A stretch of DNA of 64,000 nt from Stanieria sp. NIES-3757 (GTDB taxonomy: Bacteria; Cyanobacteriota; Cyanobacteriia; Cyanobacteriales; Xenococcaceae). Below, piece by piece: positions 34,517 through 44,246 of the stretch; positions within the stretch are counted from its first letter, which is position 1, and every line of letters begins with the position of its first letter. The translations under genes and the position numbers were made by a program. Location of the stretch: contig AP017375.1 of assembly GCA_002355455.1 (NCBI GenBank), positions 248,001 through 312,000 of the forward strand, in the 5' to 3' direction. Below the pieces are notes generated by a model. It had not been told where the DNA came from. It did not search any database and saw nothing but the letters and a program-made list of their open reading frames with translations.

Positions 34517-36047
34517 TAGGTTTAAATGGATTTATTTCAGGATTATTACTAGTCAATTTATACCATTTCTCAAAAACATCAAAAAACTTATTTGTACGAT
34601 CATGATCGTCTAATTCTCTATAAATATCATTAGGATTACCACCTAATGCAATAACTTCTGTAGCAGCCAAATAGGTTGAAAATAATTTCTTGATATCCAT
34701 TATATTTTTAGTTGAAAAGCTTGAATTAGAACCAATTACGTAAGGCATATCATTAGTAAACTTCAAGGCTTTCTGTAAATCTTTATTATAAAGGGAATCT
34801 AAAGCTATTCTATAAAAACCAATCCAAGAATTTATATTTACATATGAATAACATGACGCTTGAATAACGAATAATGGATTAGTTTTAAGCTCGCTCCTCA
34901 TTATTAGTAGTTTTGGGAAAAACTCTGTACTATTATGCAGTCTGAGCAAGTTGCCGTGAGCAGGAAAAAGCATGGTTATTTTTACTGGTACAACTAATGC
35001 ATTTTGAGTTACGATGTTCTTGCTAAATTGAATTTTTTGACTGTATTCTTTGCCAATATCAAACAAATTAATATTAAGATCGTGAGCACTAGGAATAAAC
35101 AAATCACTTTCTTGAAATAATTTAGAAAATATACTAGTGCTTTCAACGACCTCTTGACCATCGTATTGATATCCTGCATATTGCATAAATGCGATTAGTT
35201 TGTTAAAGTTTGATTTTTCAAGCTTGTCGATAATTGCGAAGGTAACCAGTACATTTAAAGGATTTTTATTTGAATAAATTGTTGAATTATAAGGCTTTGG
35301 TGGCTGAAGAGCAGAAGCAATTTTTGTGTTTAAAATATACGTAATATCATTACAAGTAAGATTTATTTTTCTTGTGTCATTTTTTATGTCATCAACATCC
35401 ATTGGTATAATTTGCAAAAAAGAAGTTAACGATTTTGATATCTTTTCTCCAAGTATATAATTTTCATTTTTAAAAACGTTTTTTTTATCCGCGCAAAAAA
35501 TTAATATATTTCTGTTTGATCTATCATTTAATAAGTTAAATGAGCTTAAGCTATGACCTACATTATTAATATCTTCATTAGAACCAAATAACAAATGTAA
35601 CTTACGATGTATTAAAGTCGAGACAAATATTCTGCTACCACCGTGTCTCAAAATTAAATCACCTTGTAGCTTCATAATTTTTTCTGTAATTGCCCCTTGA
35701 ATTAAATCAAATGGCTCTGTTCTAGACCTAATATCAACAGTATTAGTATTTTTACTAATTATATTTATGACTTGTTTAGGAGATTCTTTCAGTGAAGCGA
35801 TGACAGTTTCTTGATCTCTAAGTAGTGCTTCGGCAATGAAATATATATTTTGTTTCAATTTACTGTCTTTATATACGAATCTTTCATTGGCTCCATCCCA
35901 ATAAACACCATTATTTGTGTAGGCTAGTTGTTCAAGTGCTTCTTTAATGGAGTCTTTGTTTTGAAGCTGAAATTGTATATCTTTTGAGAAACTCAAGGAT
36001 AAAGTAGAGATAGCTAATATCCCGATAATTAAACTTTTATTGATCAT
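34512..36047 (-). CDS. large secreted protein of unknown function, C-terminus cut by IS5-type element
   Basis: 511 residues as it stands. A signal peptide is clear (NKSLIIGILAISTLSLSFS, cleavage near residue 21). No domain is recognised. Features are EALEQLAYTNNGVYWDGANE near the start, a repeated AEALLRDQETVIASLKESPK region, LILRHGGSRIFVSTLIHRKL, and a C-terminal helical part (AATEVIALGGNPNDIYRELD). The present stop codon (TAG, 34512-34514) is IS sequence; the native protein was about 32 residues longer. Composition is richer in Asn, Ile and Lys than the neighbours and AT-rich, which may point to transfer. Whether the shortened protein works is unknown. It lies downstream of a second small unknown gene. 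Confidence 0.65.
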   Translation of the reverse strand: MINKSLIIGILAISTLSLSFSKDIQFQLQNKDSIKEALEQLAYTNNGVYWDGANERFVYKDSKLKQNIYFIAEALLRDQETVIASLKESPKQVINIISKNTNTVDIRSRTEPFDLIQGAITEKIMKLQGDLILRHGGSRIFVSTLIHRKLHLLFGSNEDINNVGHSLSSFNLLNDRSNRNILIFCADKKNVFKNENYILGEKISKSLTSFLQIIPMDVDDIKNDTRKINLTCNDITYILNTKIASALQPPKPYNSTIYSNKNPLNVLVTFAIIDKLEKSNFNKLIAFMQYAGYQYDGQEVVESTSIFSKLFQESDLFIPSAHDLNINLFDIGKEYSQKIQFSKNIVTQNALVVPVKITMLFPAHGNLLRLHNSTEFFPKLLIMRSELKTNPLFVIQASCYSYVNINSWIGFYRIALDSLYNKDLQKALKFTNDMPYVIGSNSSFSTKNIMDIKKLFSTYLAATEVIALGGNPNDIYRELDDHDRTNKFFDVFEKWYKLTSNNPEINPFKPI

Positions 36048-36226
36048 TATTCATACATAATGGAAAGAATATTTTTGTACACAAAAAAACATGGTGAAGT
36101 TTCAGTAATTTTTAGTATTTGATGTTAATTCTTTTAACCAAAATATTTTGAGACTTTGTTAGCCTTATTTTTTGTTTATGTTCTGTTATTTTCCTAAATA
36201 TTTTTAATGAATAGCAATGGCAATTA

Positions 36227-36490
36227 TTATCGTTTGAAATAGATGACTGACGATGAAAAATTACGTGGAAGATCGCAATTTCCATCAGTCCCTTGAATAG
36301 CTATTGTCATTTGGAAGGGTGATGAAGAAGTCATATTTCCGAACATTTTTGTCGTACATGATGGAACACCTCGGTATGTTCGGTATATAGTTACACTTGC
36401 TTGCTCCCGACTGAAATGTGTTCCTTGTAGTTGATGTGTATAAGTTGCTGTATCGAGACTACCATTAATATTTTGACCATTATCTTGCAT
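36227..36490 (-). CDS. small hypothetical protein, probably exported
   Basis: 87 residues from the ATG. It has two Cys (VPSCTTKMFGN, DGNCDLPRN) and a high share of Thr, Ser and Gln, like a small extracellular beta domain. Upstream in the same frame, without a standard start codon, lies a hydrophobic stretch (LLPDLFLFLALNWN) that looks like a signal-peptide core; the real start may be a non-standard codon, or the gene may be damaged. It is 179 nt upstream of the large secreted protein and on the same strand. Function unknown. Confidence 0.4.
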   Translation of the reverse strand: MQDNGQNINGSLDTATYTHQLQGTHFSREQASVTIYRTYRGVPSCTTKMFGNMTSSSPFQMTIAIQGTDGNCDLPRNFSSSVIYFKR

Positions 36491-36789
36491 ATTCCAGTTT
36501 AGAGCTAAGAAAAGAAATAAGTCTGGGAGTAGCCATAATTTTGCTCCTAGATGAATTTATAAATTTTCTTTGGTAGTTTGCTCATAATTTACTCAATTTC
36601 TTCTATCTTCTTTTATGTCTATAACTGCAATTAAAATTGCGTTTTAACGCAAAAAATCTGCTATACATCAGCAAGAAAAAATAGAGCAAATTTAGATATA
36701 ATTTTGGCAACTTATTTAGTTTCAAACATTAAAGTTAAAAGATTTTTAGCTCGCGTTACCTTACCTAACTTCATTCAAATGTAGACAAA

Positions 36790-38733
36790 ATGATCCTCCG
36801 CAAAGCATGGCAACGAACTGCCCTCTGGCTTGGTATTGGCTGGAGCCTTTTGTGGAGCTTGCTTCTATCTGAACTTCCTCTCATTCAACAAATAGACCTC
36901 TCTCAACACGATCGCTCTGTTCGCCTAAATTCTTCCTACACTCCACCCCAAGAAATTGTCTTAGTTACGATTACCGACGCAGACTTAAAAGCCTGGGGAT
37001 TAGCCAATGAACCAATTATTTATAGCAAACTAGTCGATCGCCTTTTCGATGCAGGTGCAGCAGTAACGGTATTAAATCTACTGCCCAATTGGGTACAAAC
37101 ATCAGATCATCCTAATAATCCGATCAAAACATTAGTTCAACGTCATAGCGATCGCGTTGTTCTTGTCCTTCCCACTTCCAGCGCAACCCAACCTTACCCT
37201 ACTGAATGGCGCAGTTACGAATATGTCCTGCCTTCTACTAACCAAGATAAGCCTTTATTTCCACTGCGATCGATTCTAGGCTTTACCGAATATGAACCAG
37301 AAGCCAAACATCCTCAGAGTATCAGCAGTACTGCTCGTCAAGCTAGTTTATCTGGGCAATTTACCCTCACTCAAAAATTAGACCGCAGCCAAACTCTGGA
37401 TTCAGCAGCTTTACTAGCTCTCAAGAAATTTCAACCTCAGCAAAAACTCAAAATATCTCACACTCCAATTCAAATTCATTTTTGGGGAGCAACGGAAACT
37501 TTCCCAACCATTGAAGGGCGATCTCTTTTGAATAACAATTCATTACTATCCCAAGTCCGCAACAAAATCGTTCTAGTGGGATTTTCCGATACAACTAACC
37601 CCGATGCTTTTGCTATTCGCTCTCCTTTTGGCGAACTGATGCCGGCAGTGGAATTACAAGCTAACTTACTGGCGAGTTTGCTAACAAAATCTTTCTATCT
37701 AATAGTTCCAACGTGGCTGCAAAATATCCTAATTGTATTTGGTGGAATTTTAATTAGTAAATGGGTTGTCTTTGGCAAGCTTAACGAACGTGCTAGAAAG
37801 AGATACTGGTATTGGCTCTATCCCATTTTAGGATTGGGTGGGTTTGGTTTTGTAAGCTTCGTGCTGTTTGGACGGGGTTGGATTTTACCAATTACACTTC
37901 CCCTATTCGTCTGGACTGCGACTGGAGTATCTGTATTTATTTCTTTACTGTTAGGTATCCAAAAGGATCTAATAGATCGACAACAGTGTGAAATAGATCG
38001 CCTAAATTCCATCGAACAAACCGCAGCCATTTCTCAAGCGAAAAAAATGCTTCATCGCCTTGCTGCCAATATTCACGAAGGTCCTCTTCAAGAACTCAAA
38101 CTGATCATGGATCGACTGGAAATACTTCAATTTAATGGCGCAGCATCCAACCTTGACCCTATTTTAGATGGACTTGAAAGTTTGGGACATCATCTGCGTC
38201 AACAGCTTAACCAAACTCGTGCCATTACCTTAGAAATTACACCAGAATTAAAAGCAGGGCTAGACGTAGGAATTAAAACTAAGCTACAACAATTGGTTAA
38301 CTCTGGAGAACTCACCCTGCAAGTTATTCAACAATTGGAACATCTAGAAGAAGACGAATTCAACAGCCTTTGGTTAGAAGCTCGCGAGGATATTTACCAT
38401 TTTTTTTGTGAAGCAATTCATAACGTCATTTGCCATGCTCAACCTCCTCACGGAACAGCCACTCAGGTATGGGTAAGTCTACACCAACAAGATACTCGCT
38501 GTATCCTAACCATTGAGAACGATGGCATACAAGTAGAACAATCCCAATTCAAGCGATCTCGCCCTTGGCGAGGCGCGCTGCGATCGCATCTGCCCAGGAC
38601 GAGTAGTGGTTATGGTATGAAATTAATGGAAATGGTTGCCTCGCAGTTGCCCGACGGAACTTTTAAACCCGTTGCTTTACCAGAGGGAGGAATGCGAATA
38701 CAACTTTCTTGGACTCAATCGTTTAATCTCTAA
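36790..38733 (+). CDS. CHASE2-domain sensor histidine kinase
   Basis: 647 residues. An N-terminal membrane helix, then an extracytoplasmic CHASE2 sensor (QEIVLVTITDADLKAWG, GRSLLNNNSLLSQVRNKIVL, SPFGELMPAVELQANLLASL), three further membrane helices (about 300-390), a NarL-type phosphoacceptor helix (LAANIHEGPLQELKL, His429) and an HATPase end (CEAIHNVICHAQ, IENDG, SSGYGMKLMEM). It should sense an extracellular signal and phosphorylate the regulator at 40286. Residues about 588-600 (RSRPWRGALRSHL) are encoded by a HIP1-rich palindrome inserted in frame in the ATP lid. The IS following it has separated it from its regulator. Confidence 0.9.
   Translation: MILRKAWQRTALWLGIGWSLLWSLLLSELPLIQQIDLSQHDRSVRLNSSYTPPQEIVLVTITDADLKAWGLANEPIIYSKLVDRLFDAGAAVTVLNLLPNWVQTSDHPNNPIKTLVQRHSDRVVLVLPTSSATQPYPTEWRSYEYVLPSTNQDKPLFPLRSILGFTEYEPEAKHPQSISSTARQASLSGQFTLTQKLDRSQTLDSAALLALKKFQPQQKLKISHTPIQIHFWGATETFPTIEGRSLLNNNSLLSQVRNKIVLVGFSDTTNPDAFAIRSPFGELMPAVELQANLLASLLTKSFYLIVPTWLQNILIVFGGILISKWVVFGKLNERARKRYWYWLYPILGLGGFGFVSFVLFGRGWILPITLPLFVWTATGVSVFISLLLGIQKDLIDRQQCEIDRLNSIEQTAAISQAKKMLHRLAANIHEGPLQELKLIMDRLEILQFNGAASNLDPILDGLESLGHHLRQQLNQTRAITLEITPELKAGLDVGIKTKLQQLVNSGELTLQVIQQLEHLEEDEFNSLWLEAREDIYHFFCEAIHNVICHAQPPHGTATQVWVSLHQQDTRCILTIENDGIQVEQSQFKRSRPWRGALRSHLPRTSSGYGMKLMEMVASQLPDGTFKPVALPEGGMRIQLSWTQSFNL
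38553..38587. repeat. HIP1-bounded palindromic element inside the kinase gene
   Basis: GCGATCTCGCCCTTGGCGAG leads into GCGCGCTGCGATCGC, starting with GCGATCTCG and ending with the HIP1 octamer; parts of the block form a hairpin. It has the same start and end as the elements at 44247-44281 and 57839-57886. Here it is in frame and translated. Confidence 0.55.
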
Positions 38734-38774
38734 TATTTTTTCCCTCAATTACAAAATTAGGATAATAAAACTTA

Positions 38775-40221
38775 TCCCTCTTTTATGACTATAGGGTGAT
38801 AAAATAATTGAAAATAAAAACCCAATGAAAAATGGTGACACCACGAAGAGAAGCATCATCAACAGTGAGTTTTATCGATCACTATTGTCAAGCCTACCAA
38901 GAGCTATTCTCTGATGTGAGAAATTATGAAGCATTCAAATTAATACATTTAGGAATGCTATCAGAAATACCTAGAAAGTCGCTACCAAAGATAGCAAGAG
39001 CGGTAGGATTAAAAGATAGTCAAGGATTAAATTATTTTCTATCTGAAGCTCATTGGAATGTAGAAAAAATACGAGAAATTAGATTATGGTTGACTAAATT
39101 ATTGATTGGAGAAAGAAAAATAACTCTTTGTATTGATGAAACAGGAGATGTCAAGAAAGGAAAAACAACTGATTATGTAGCCAGACAGTATATTGGTAAT
39201 TTAGGAAAGACAAAAAATGGAATTGTGTCGGTTAATGCTTATGCAGTAGTAGAGGGAATAACATACCCTTTACTTTTTAAAATATTTAAGCCGAACAAAT
39301 GCCTCAAAGCAGAAGATACATATAAAACCAAACCACAACTAGCTGTAGAAATAATCAAGGAATTACAAAAATGGAACTTTAACATCAAGTTAATATTAGC
39401 TGATAGTTTGTATGGAGAAAGTGGAGATGTAATTACAGTTTTGGAGCAATTGAATCTGGAGTATATTGTGGCAATTCGCTCTAACCATAAGGTTTGGATG
39501 TTCGGCGATGAGAAAAAAAAATATAATCGATGGCAAGCTTATCAACAAAAATTATCTCGAAAGAAGAGCGAAACTAGATACATTAGAGAAATTATTTTTG
39601 GCACAAGAAAACATATTCGTTTCTATCAAATAAGTAAACAAGACGACAAAAACCCTGAACCAAAAGATACTTGGTTTATTATGACGAATAAAAAAGGCAA
39701 AATTGCCACCACAATTGCTTCAGAATATAGTTTGAGAAACTGGATTGAATATGCGTTTAAACAAGTCAAAAATGAACTTGGTTGGGCAGATTTTCGAGTT
39801 ACAGATTATCACGGTATAGAACGCTGGTGGGAATTAATTATGAGTACTTATTTTTTAGTAAGTCTTCAAGCTAATTATTTTCAATTAGAGACGATTGTTC
39901 CCGATGCCAATTCTCAAGTCTCTACTCTTAAATCAGTTTCTTCTTTTCCTTTCTCTAATCATCAGGCGTGGGATTCTGGTGCTGGTTGGAAAAGTTCTTT
40001 AAATAACTTGCGCTTAATTATTCAACCATTAATCTTTTTCTCTCTTATTCAACCTTGGCTATCCGTATTTCCTAATCAACATCTTCAACTTGGTTTTTCT
40101 AAGTTAATCAACATTATGAATCGCTTTCGTGGTTCTCCTTTTCCTCAAAGTCAATTTTTAGAGTATTCGTTCTCTGTTGCTTGCTAATTCAATATTTTTC
40201 CCCATAGTCATAAAAGAGGGA
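38775..40221 (+). mobile_element. IS4/IS701-like insertion sequence
   Basis: 1447 nt. The left end TCCCTCTTTTATGACTAT is repeated inverted at the right end (ATAGTCATAAAAGAGGGA, 40204-40221). TTA flanks both sides (38772-38774, 40222-40224), so the target duplication is probably 3 bp; a 4-bp duplication is not matched. It encodes one transposase. It lies exactly between a histidine kinase and its likely response regulator, 42 nt after the kinase stop. Confidence 0.85.
38832..40187 (+). CDS. IS4-superfamily transposase (IS701-like)
   Basis: 451 residues. DDE-type transposase: ITLCIDETGDVKKGKTTDYV (first Asp), KLILADSLYGESGDVI (second Asp), and a Y-REK-like region with WIEYAFKQVKNELGWADF holding the Glu, followed by WWELIMSTYFLVSLQA. 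The DETGDxKKG and DSxYG motifs and the size fit the IS701 branch of the IS4 superfamily. The C-terminal 100 residues are hydrophobic and variable. It is intact, so the element could be mobile. Confidence 0.88.
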   Translation: MVTPRREASSTVSFIDHYCQAYQELFSDVRNYEAFKLIHLGMLSEIPRKSLPKIARAVGLKDSQGLNYFLSEAHWNVEKIREIRLWLTKLLIGERKITLCIDETGDVKKGKTTDYVARQYIGNLGKTKNGIVSVNAYAVVEGITYPLLFKIFKPNKCLKAEDTYKTKPQLAVEIIKELQKWNFNIKLILADSLYGESGDVITVLEQLNLEYIVAIRSNHKVWMFGDEKKKYNRWQAYQQKLSRKKSETRYIREIIFGTRKHIRFYQISKQDDKNPEPKDTWFIMTNKKGKIATTIASEYSLRNWIEYAFKQVKNELGWADFRVTDYHGIERWWELIMSTYFLVSLQANYFQLETIVPDANSQVSTLKSVSSFPFSNHQAWDSGAGWKSSLNNLRLIIQPLIFFSLIQPWLSVFPNQHLQLGFSKLINIMNRFRGSPFPQSQFLEYSFSVAC

Positions 40222-40285
40222 TTATATATCGAAGTAGCTTTGGGAACCAGAAACTATAAACTAGTTCTAGTGAATTTTGGGGATT

Positions 40286-40939
40286 ATGAAGTTTATATTT
40301 TTGATCCTTGAAGATCATCCTGAAGTTGCTCAAAATAACTGTTTATTTCTGCAAAAGTTCAATCCAGAAGCAATTTGTCAAATTGTTGATACTCACATCG
40401 CAGCTTTAGAAAGAATTAACTTAGAAACTCCCGATCTTGTTATCGTCGATTTACTGTTTGGTACATTAACAGGTGAACAATCTGCCCAAGCCAGTTTAAA
40501 TTTTTTACAGCAGGTTTTCCAAGATTATCCAAAGCTGAATATTTTAATCTATACCAGTGAGTATAGCTATTTAAAATCTCTGACTACAGCGATCGCTCAT
40601 CATCAAGGAGGATTTGTCGTCGTTAGTAAGCTAGAACGACGGAGAGCTTTTCTAGAAGGTGTCAAACACGCCTTAGATGGCAAACTAGAAATTCCCAGAG
40701 AACTGCGTTATGACATCGAGCTAGACGAACGAGAATTACAAGTGTTGATCTTGTTATGTCGAGAATCCCTGACCGATAAAGCGATCGCGCAACGAATGAA
40801 TATCTCTTTAAAAACAGTCCAAAATTGTGTCCAACGTCTGAAAGCCAAACTAGGGATCGATTATTTCGACCAAGATAATACTAGCGCTCGTGTTGCCTTA
40901 TGTATGGAAGCAGTTCGCCGTAAATTGATTTTGCCTTAA
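40286..40939 (+). CDS. NarL/FixJ-type response regulator
   Basis: 217 residues from the ATG at 40286; an in-frame TTG at 40277 is less likely. A receiver domain (FIFLILEDHPEVAQN, TPDLVIVDLLFG with the phosphoacceptor Asp, FVVVSKLERRRAFL with the conserved Lys) joins a LuxR-type helix-turn-helix (LDERELQVLILLCRESLTDK, AIAQRMNISLKTVQNCVQRL). It should bind DNA as a phosphorylated dimer. The kinase upstream is its natural partner by type and strand; an IS now separates them. Only 62 nt lie between the IS flank and the start codon, so its expression may depend on the IS or on that short leader. Confidence 0.92.
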   Translation: MKFIFLILEDHPEVAQNNCLFLQKFNPEAICQIVDTHIAALERINLETPDLVIVDLLFGTLTGEQSAQASLNFLQQVFQDYPKLNILIYTSEYSYLKSLTTAIAHHQGGFVVVSKLERRRAFLEGVKHALDGKLEIPRELRYDIELDERELQVLILLCRESLTDKAIAQRMNISLKTVQNCVQRLKAKLGIDYFDQDNTSARVALCMEAVRRKLILP

Positions 40940-41075
40940 GCTTTTTGTTATTTAAATCACGCAAAATTTTTTTAAAGCAAGTTTTGAGAATTTTTTTTCT
41001 CTCTTGCTGGTTACAATTTTTTTTGTACAGATGGATTAATTTATATTTTCAGCAATCAATTAAATTCTAAAATTT

Positions 41076-42044
41076 ATGAGACTCAGACCTAACTGGCTGC
41101 GCCTTAAAAAATTCGATAGCTTTTCCAATCCTATTCGTCTGGCAAAAAGAGATGGCAAGTTTGAGATGGATGGCATGGGAAGTTGGCGTTCTTATTTTGA
41201 CGATCCTTATCATTTAATGCTGGCTATTCCTTGGACTGGTTTTTTTGGAGTAGTTGCCCTGAGTTACATAACTATCAATGCTCTTTTTGCTGTAATGTAT
41301 TTGCTAGGTGGAGATTGCTTAGATTCACCAAGACCAATTAATTTTGAAGATGCGTTCTTTTTTAGTGTTCAAACCTTCGGTTCGATTGGTTATGGCGTAA
41401 TTTCTCCGAAAACCACTTATGCTAATGTCGTTGTTACTTTTGAAGCGATCGCAAGCTTGATAACTATTGCTCTTGTAACAGGGTTGACTTTTGCTCGATT
41501 TGCTAAACCTACTGCCCGTGTTGTCTTTAGTAAACTAGCAGTGATTGCCCCTCATAATGGCGTACCCACTTTGATGTTTCGCATGGCAAATCACCGACGT
41601 AATTATATTTTGGAAACTCAAACCAAAGTTTATTTGTTACGGGATGAAATGACTACTGAAGGGGAGTTTTATTATCGCATTCGTCAATTAAAATTGTTAC
41701 GTTCTCGTTCTCCTAGTTTTAGTCTGACTTGGACTGCGATGCATCCTATTGATGAAAATAGTCCTTTATATGGTTTAAGTCCAGAAATTTTAGAAAAAAC
41801 TCATACTCAGATCATGGTTTCACTCACTGGGATTGATGAGGTTGCTTCTTATAATCTCAACTTACATCATGTTTATGCATCTCATGAAATTTTCTTTAAT
41901 CATCGGTTGATGGATATTATTTATAAATCCCCCAATGGCGATCGCTATTTTCATTATGCTAATTTTCATCAGGTAGTTCCTATCGAACAAGAAAATATAA
42001 TCCCAGCCGAGGAAAAAGAACAAAGACAGTTTGGTTTAAATTGA
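41076..42044 (+). CDS. inward-rectifier potassium channel (KirBac-type)
   Basis: 322 residues. Layout: slide helix/N-terminus (WRSYFDDPYHLMLAIPW), first membrane helix, pore loop with selectivity filter TFGSIGYGV (Gly105-Tyr-Gly107), second helix (ANVVVTFEAIASLITIALVT, then GLTFARFAKP) and a C-terminal immunoglobulin-like cytosolic domain (TLMFRMANHRRNYILETQTK, PIDENSPLYGL, YASHEIFFNHRLMDI). These are all Kir family hallmarks. It conducts K+ at the plasma membrane. The next gene encodes an APC-type transporter on the same strand (272 nt away), so a joint role in cation balance is possible. ATG start at 41076. Confidence 0.93.
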   Translation: MRLRPNWLRLKKFDSFSNPIRLAKRDGKFEMDGMGSWRSYFDDPYHLMLAIPWTGFFGVVALSYITINALFAVMYLLGGDCLDSPRPINFEDAFFFSVQTFGSIGYGVISPKTTYANVVVTFEAIASLITIALVTGLTFARFAKPTARVVFSKLAVIAPHNGVPTLMFRMANHRRNYILETQTKVYLLRDEMTTEGEFYYRIRQLKLLRSRSPSFSLTWTAMHPIDENSPLYGLSPEILEKTHTQIMVSLTGIDEVASYNLNLHHVYASHEIFFNHRLMDIIYKSPNGDRYFHYANFHQVVPIEQENIIPAEEKEQRQFGLN

Positions 42045-42315
42045 GAATAAAAGCAATTTTGGCGTTGCTGATAAGCGAGTATGAAGCCGAAAAAATAATT
42101 CTGTTATAGCTAACAGCTAAAAACTTGAAACGCTTTGAATCCAAGAAAACCTTCAAGTATTTCCTATCAATTGGCATACTACTATTTTGGTTAAAGGCAA
42201 ACCACAATTCACGCTAATTCCAGTTTATTTGTTTGTTGCTCTGACAAATTTAATAATTAATTTGAACCTGATACATAATAATAACAACCAGGACTATACT
42301 ATTTAACCAATCAGT

Positions 42316-44241
42316 ATGTTATCTAAAAGGGACCGCAAGCGGTTTGTCCTCTGGTTACTTAGAGAAGAACGCCACGATATAGAAGGAAAGCATCCGACTC
42401 ATCTCTGGTGGCAAGTGATGTGTTTAACAGGAGTTGATTATTTCTCTACACTCGGTTATCAACCTGGCATTGCTGCTTTGGCAGCAGGCGCACTCTCTCC
42501 CATCGCCACTTTAATCTTAGTTTTACTAACGCTGTTTGGAGCTTTACCTATTTATCGACGAGTGGCAACTCTTAGTCCACATGGAGAAGGCTCGATTGCG
42601 ATGCTTGAAAATCTCCTCCCTTGGTGGCAAGGTAAATTATTGGTTCTTTTTTTATTAGGTTTTGTCGCAACTGACTTTATTATTACTATTACTCTTTCAG
42701 CAGCAGATGCTACCGCACATATTATTGAAAATCCTTTAATACCTGAATTTTTTCACGAACAGACTCTTGGTATTACCATCGTTTTAATTGGTTTACTTGG
42801 TTCAGTTTTTCTGAAAGGCTTTCAAGAAGCGATTGGAATTGCAGTTTTTTTAGTTACTACTTATTTATTTTTAAATCTAATTGTTATTAGTGTTGGGATA
42901 CAACAAGTCTTACAAAACCCTAGTCTAATTAATGATTGGCAGAGAGCTTTATTTCAAGCTCATGGTAATCCTTTAATGATGGTTGGAATTGCTGCTTTAT
43001 TGTTTCCCAAATTAGCTTTGGGTTTGTCTGGGTTTGAGACTGGTGTAGCTGTGATGCCTTTGGTGAAGGGGAATCCTAATGATACAGAGGCAAATCCTCG
43101 GGGGAGAATTCATAATACCTATAATTTACTGACTGCTGCTGCCGTCACTATGAGTTTCTTTTTAATTTTTAGTAGCTTGGTAACAACTTTACTAATTCCA
43201 ACAGCAGAATTTCAACCTGGAGGTGAAGCCAATGGACGTGCTTTAGCTTATCTAAGTCATCATTATTTGGGTAATGTTTTTGGCACAATTTATGATTTGA
43301 GTACAATTTCAATTCTCTGGTTTGCTGGTGCTTCGGCAATGGCAGGACTTTTGAATATTGTTCCGCGCTATTTGCCTCGTTATGGCATGGCTCCAGATTG
43401 GACAAGGACACGAAGACCACTGGTTTTGGTCTACACAGCAATTGCGTTTGTCGTGACAATTTTGTTTAGAGCAAATGTCGATGCTCAAGGTGGAGCGTAC
43501 GCAACAGGGGTACTGGTTTTAATGAGTACTGCTGCTTTCGCTGTAACTTTATCAGTAAGTCGTAGAGGTAGAGGAACACCTTCTAGGCGTGGACAATTAA
43601 TTTTTGGTTTGATTACTTTAGTATTTATTTATACTACTATAGTCAATATTATTGAAAGACCTGATGGGGTTAAAATTGCAGCCTTTTTCATTGGTACAAT
43701 TATTGCTACTTCTCTGATTTCCAGAGTTTGGCGTTCGACTGAACTGCGAGTAGACCGAATTGAAGTGGATGAAGCTGCCTGTAGTTTTATTGATGAGGAA
43801 AGCCAACACGTAATTAGATTAATTGCGAATCGTAGGAACGCAGGAGATGAAGCAGAATATTATTGGAAAGAAAAAGAAGTACGTGAAGACAATCACATTC
43901 CTGCCTCAGCTCCAATTTTGTTTTTAGAAGTAGAAATTGTTGATGCTTCAGAATTTGTTGAGACGATTCGGGTTCGAGGAGCGCAAGTTGGAAATTATCG
44001 GATTTTACGCGCTCAAGGTGCTGCCGTACCTAATACGATTGCAGCTATTCTCCTCCATATTCGCGACCTAACAGGACAATTACCACACGCTTACTTTGGT
44101 TGGGCAGAAGGTAATCCGATTCAGTATTTGTTACGTTTTCTTTTATTTGGTGAAGGAGATACTGCTGTAGTAACCAGGGAAGTGCTTCGTAGAGCCGAAA
44201 GCCAACCCGAAAGACGACCAAGTATTCACGTTGGTGGTTAA
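42316..44241 (+). CDS. APC-superfamily permease with C-terminal cytosolic domain (KimA/KUP-like)
   Basis: 641 residues, about 12 membrane helices (about 35-500) then a 150-residue cytosolic tail. The opening [20 protein letters not shown] with [13 protein letters not shown] is typical of KimA/KUP-like APC proteins, and the later [20 protein letters not shown] fits. The tail ([20 protein letters not shown]) may bind a nucleotide or signal. Such proteins import K+ or amino acids with protons; the preceding KirBac gene makes K+ attractive but not proven. The coding frame is well conserved end to end. Confidence 0.8.
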   Translation: MLSKRDRKRFVLWLLREERHDIEGKHPTHLWWQVMCLTGVDYFSTLGYQPGIAALAAGALSPIATLILVLLTLFGALPIYRRVATLSPHGEGSIAMLENLLPWWQGKLLVLFLLGFVATDFIITITLSAADATAHIIENPLIPEFFHEQTLGITIVLIGLLGSVFLKGFQEAIGIAVFLVTTYLFLNLIVISVGIQQVLQNPSLINDWQRALFQAHGNPLMMVGIAALLFPKLALGLSGFETGVAVMPLVKGNPNDTEANPRGRIHNTYNLLTAAAVTMSFFLIFSSLVTTLLIPTAEFQPGGEANGRALAYLSHHYLGNVFGTIYDLSTISILWFAGASAMAGLLNIVPRYLPRYGMAPDWTRTRRPLVLVYTAIAFVVTILFRANVDAQGGAYATGVLVLMSTAAFAVTLSVSRRGRGTPSRRGQLIFGLITLVFIYTTIVNIIERPDGVKIAAFFIGTIIATSLISRVWRSTELRVDRIEVDEAACSFIDEESQHVIRLIANRRNAGDEAEYYWKEKEVREDNHIPASAPILFLEVEIVDASEFVETIRVRGAQVGNYRILRAQGAAVPNTIAAILLHIRDLTGQLPHAYFGWAEGNPIQYLLRFLLFGEGDTAVVTREVLRRAESQPERRPSIHVGG

Positions 44242-44246
44242 AAAAA

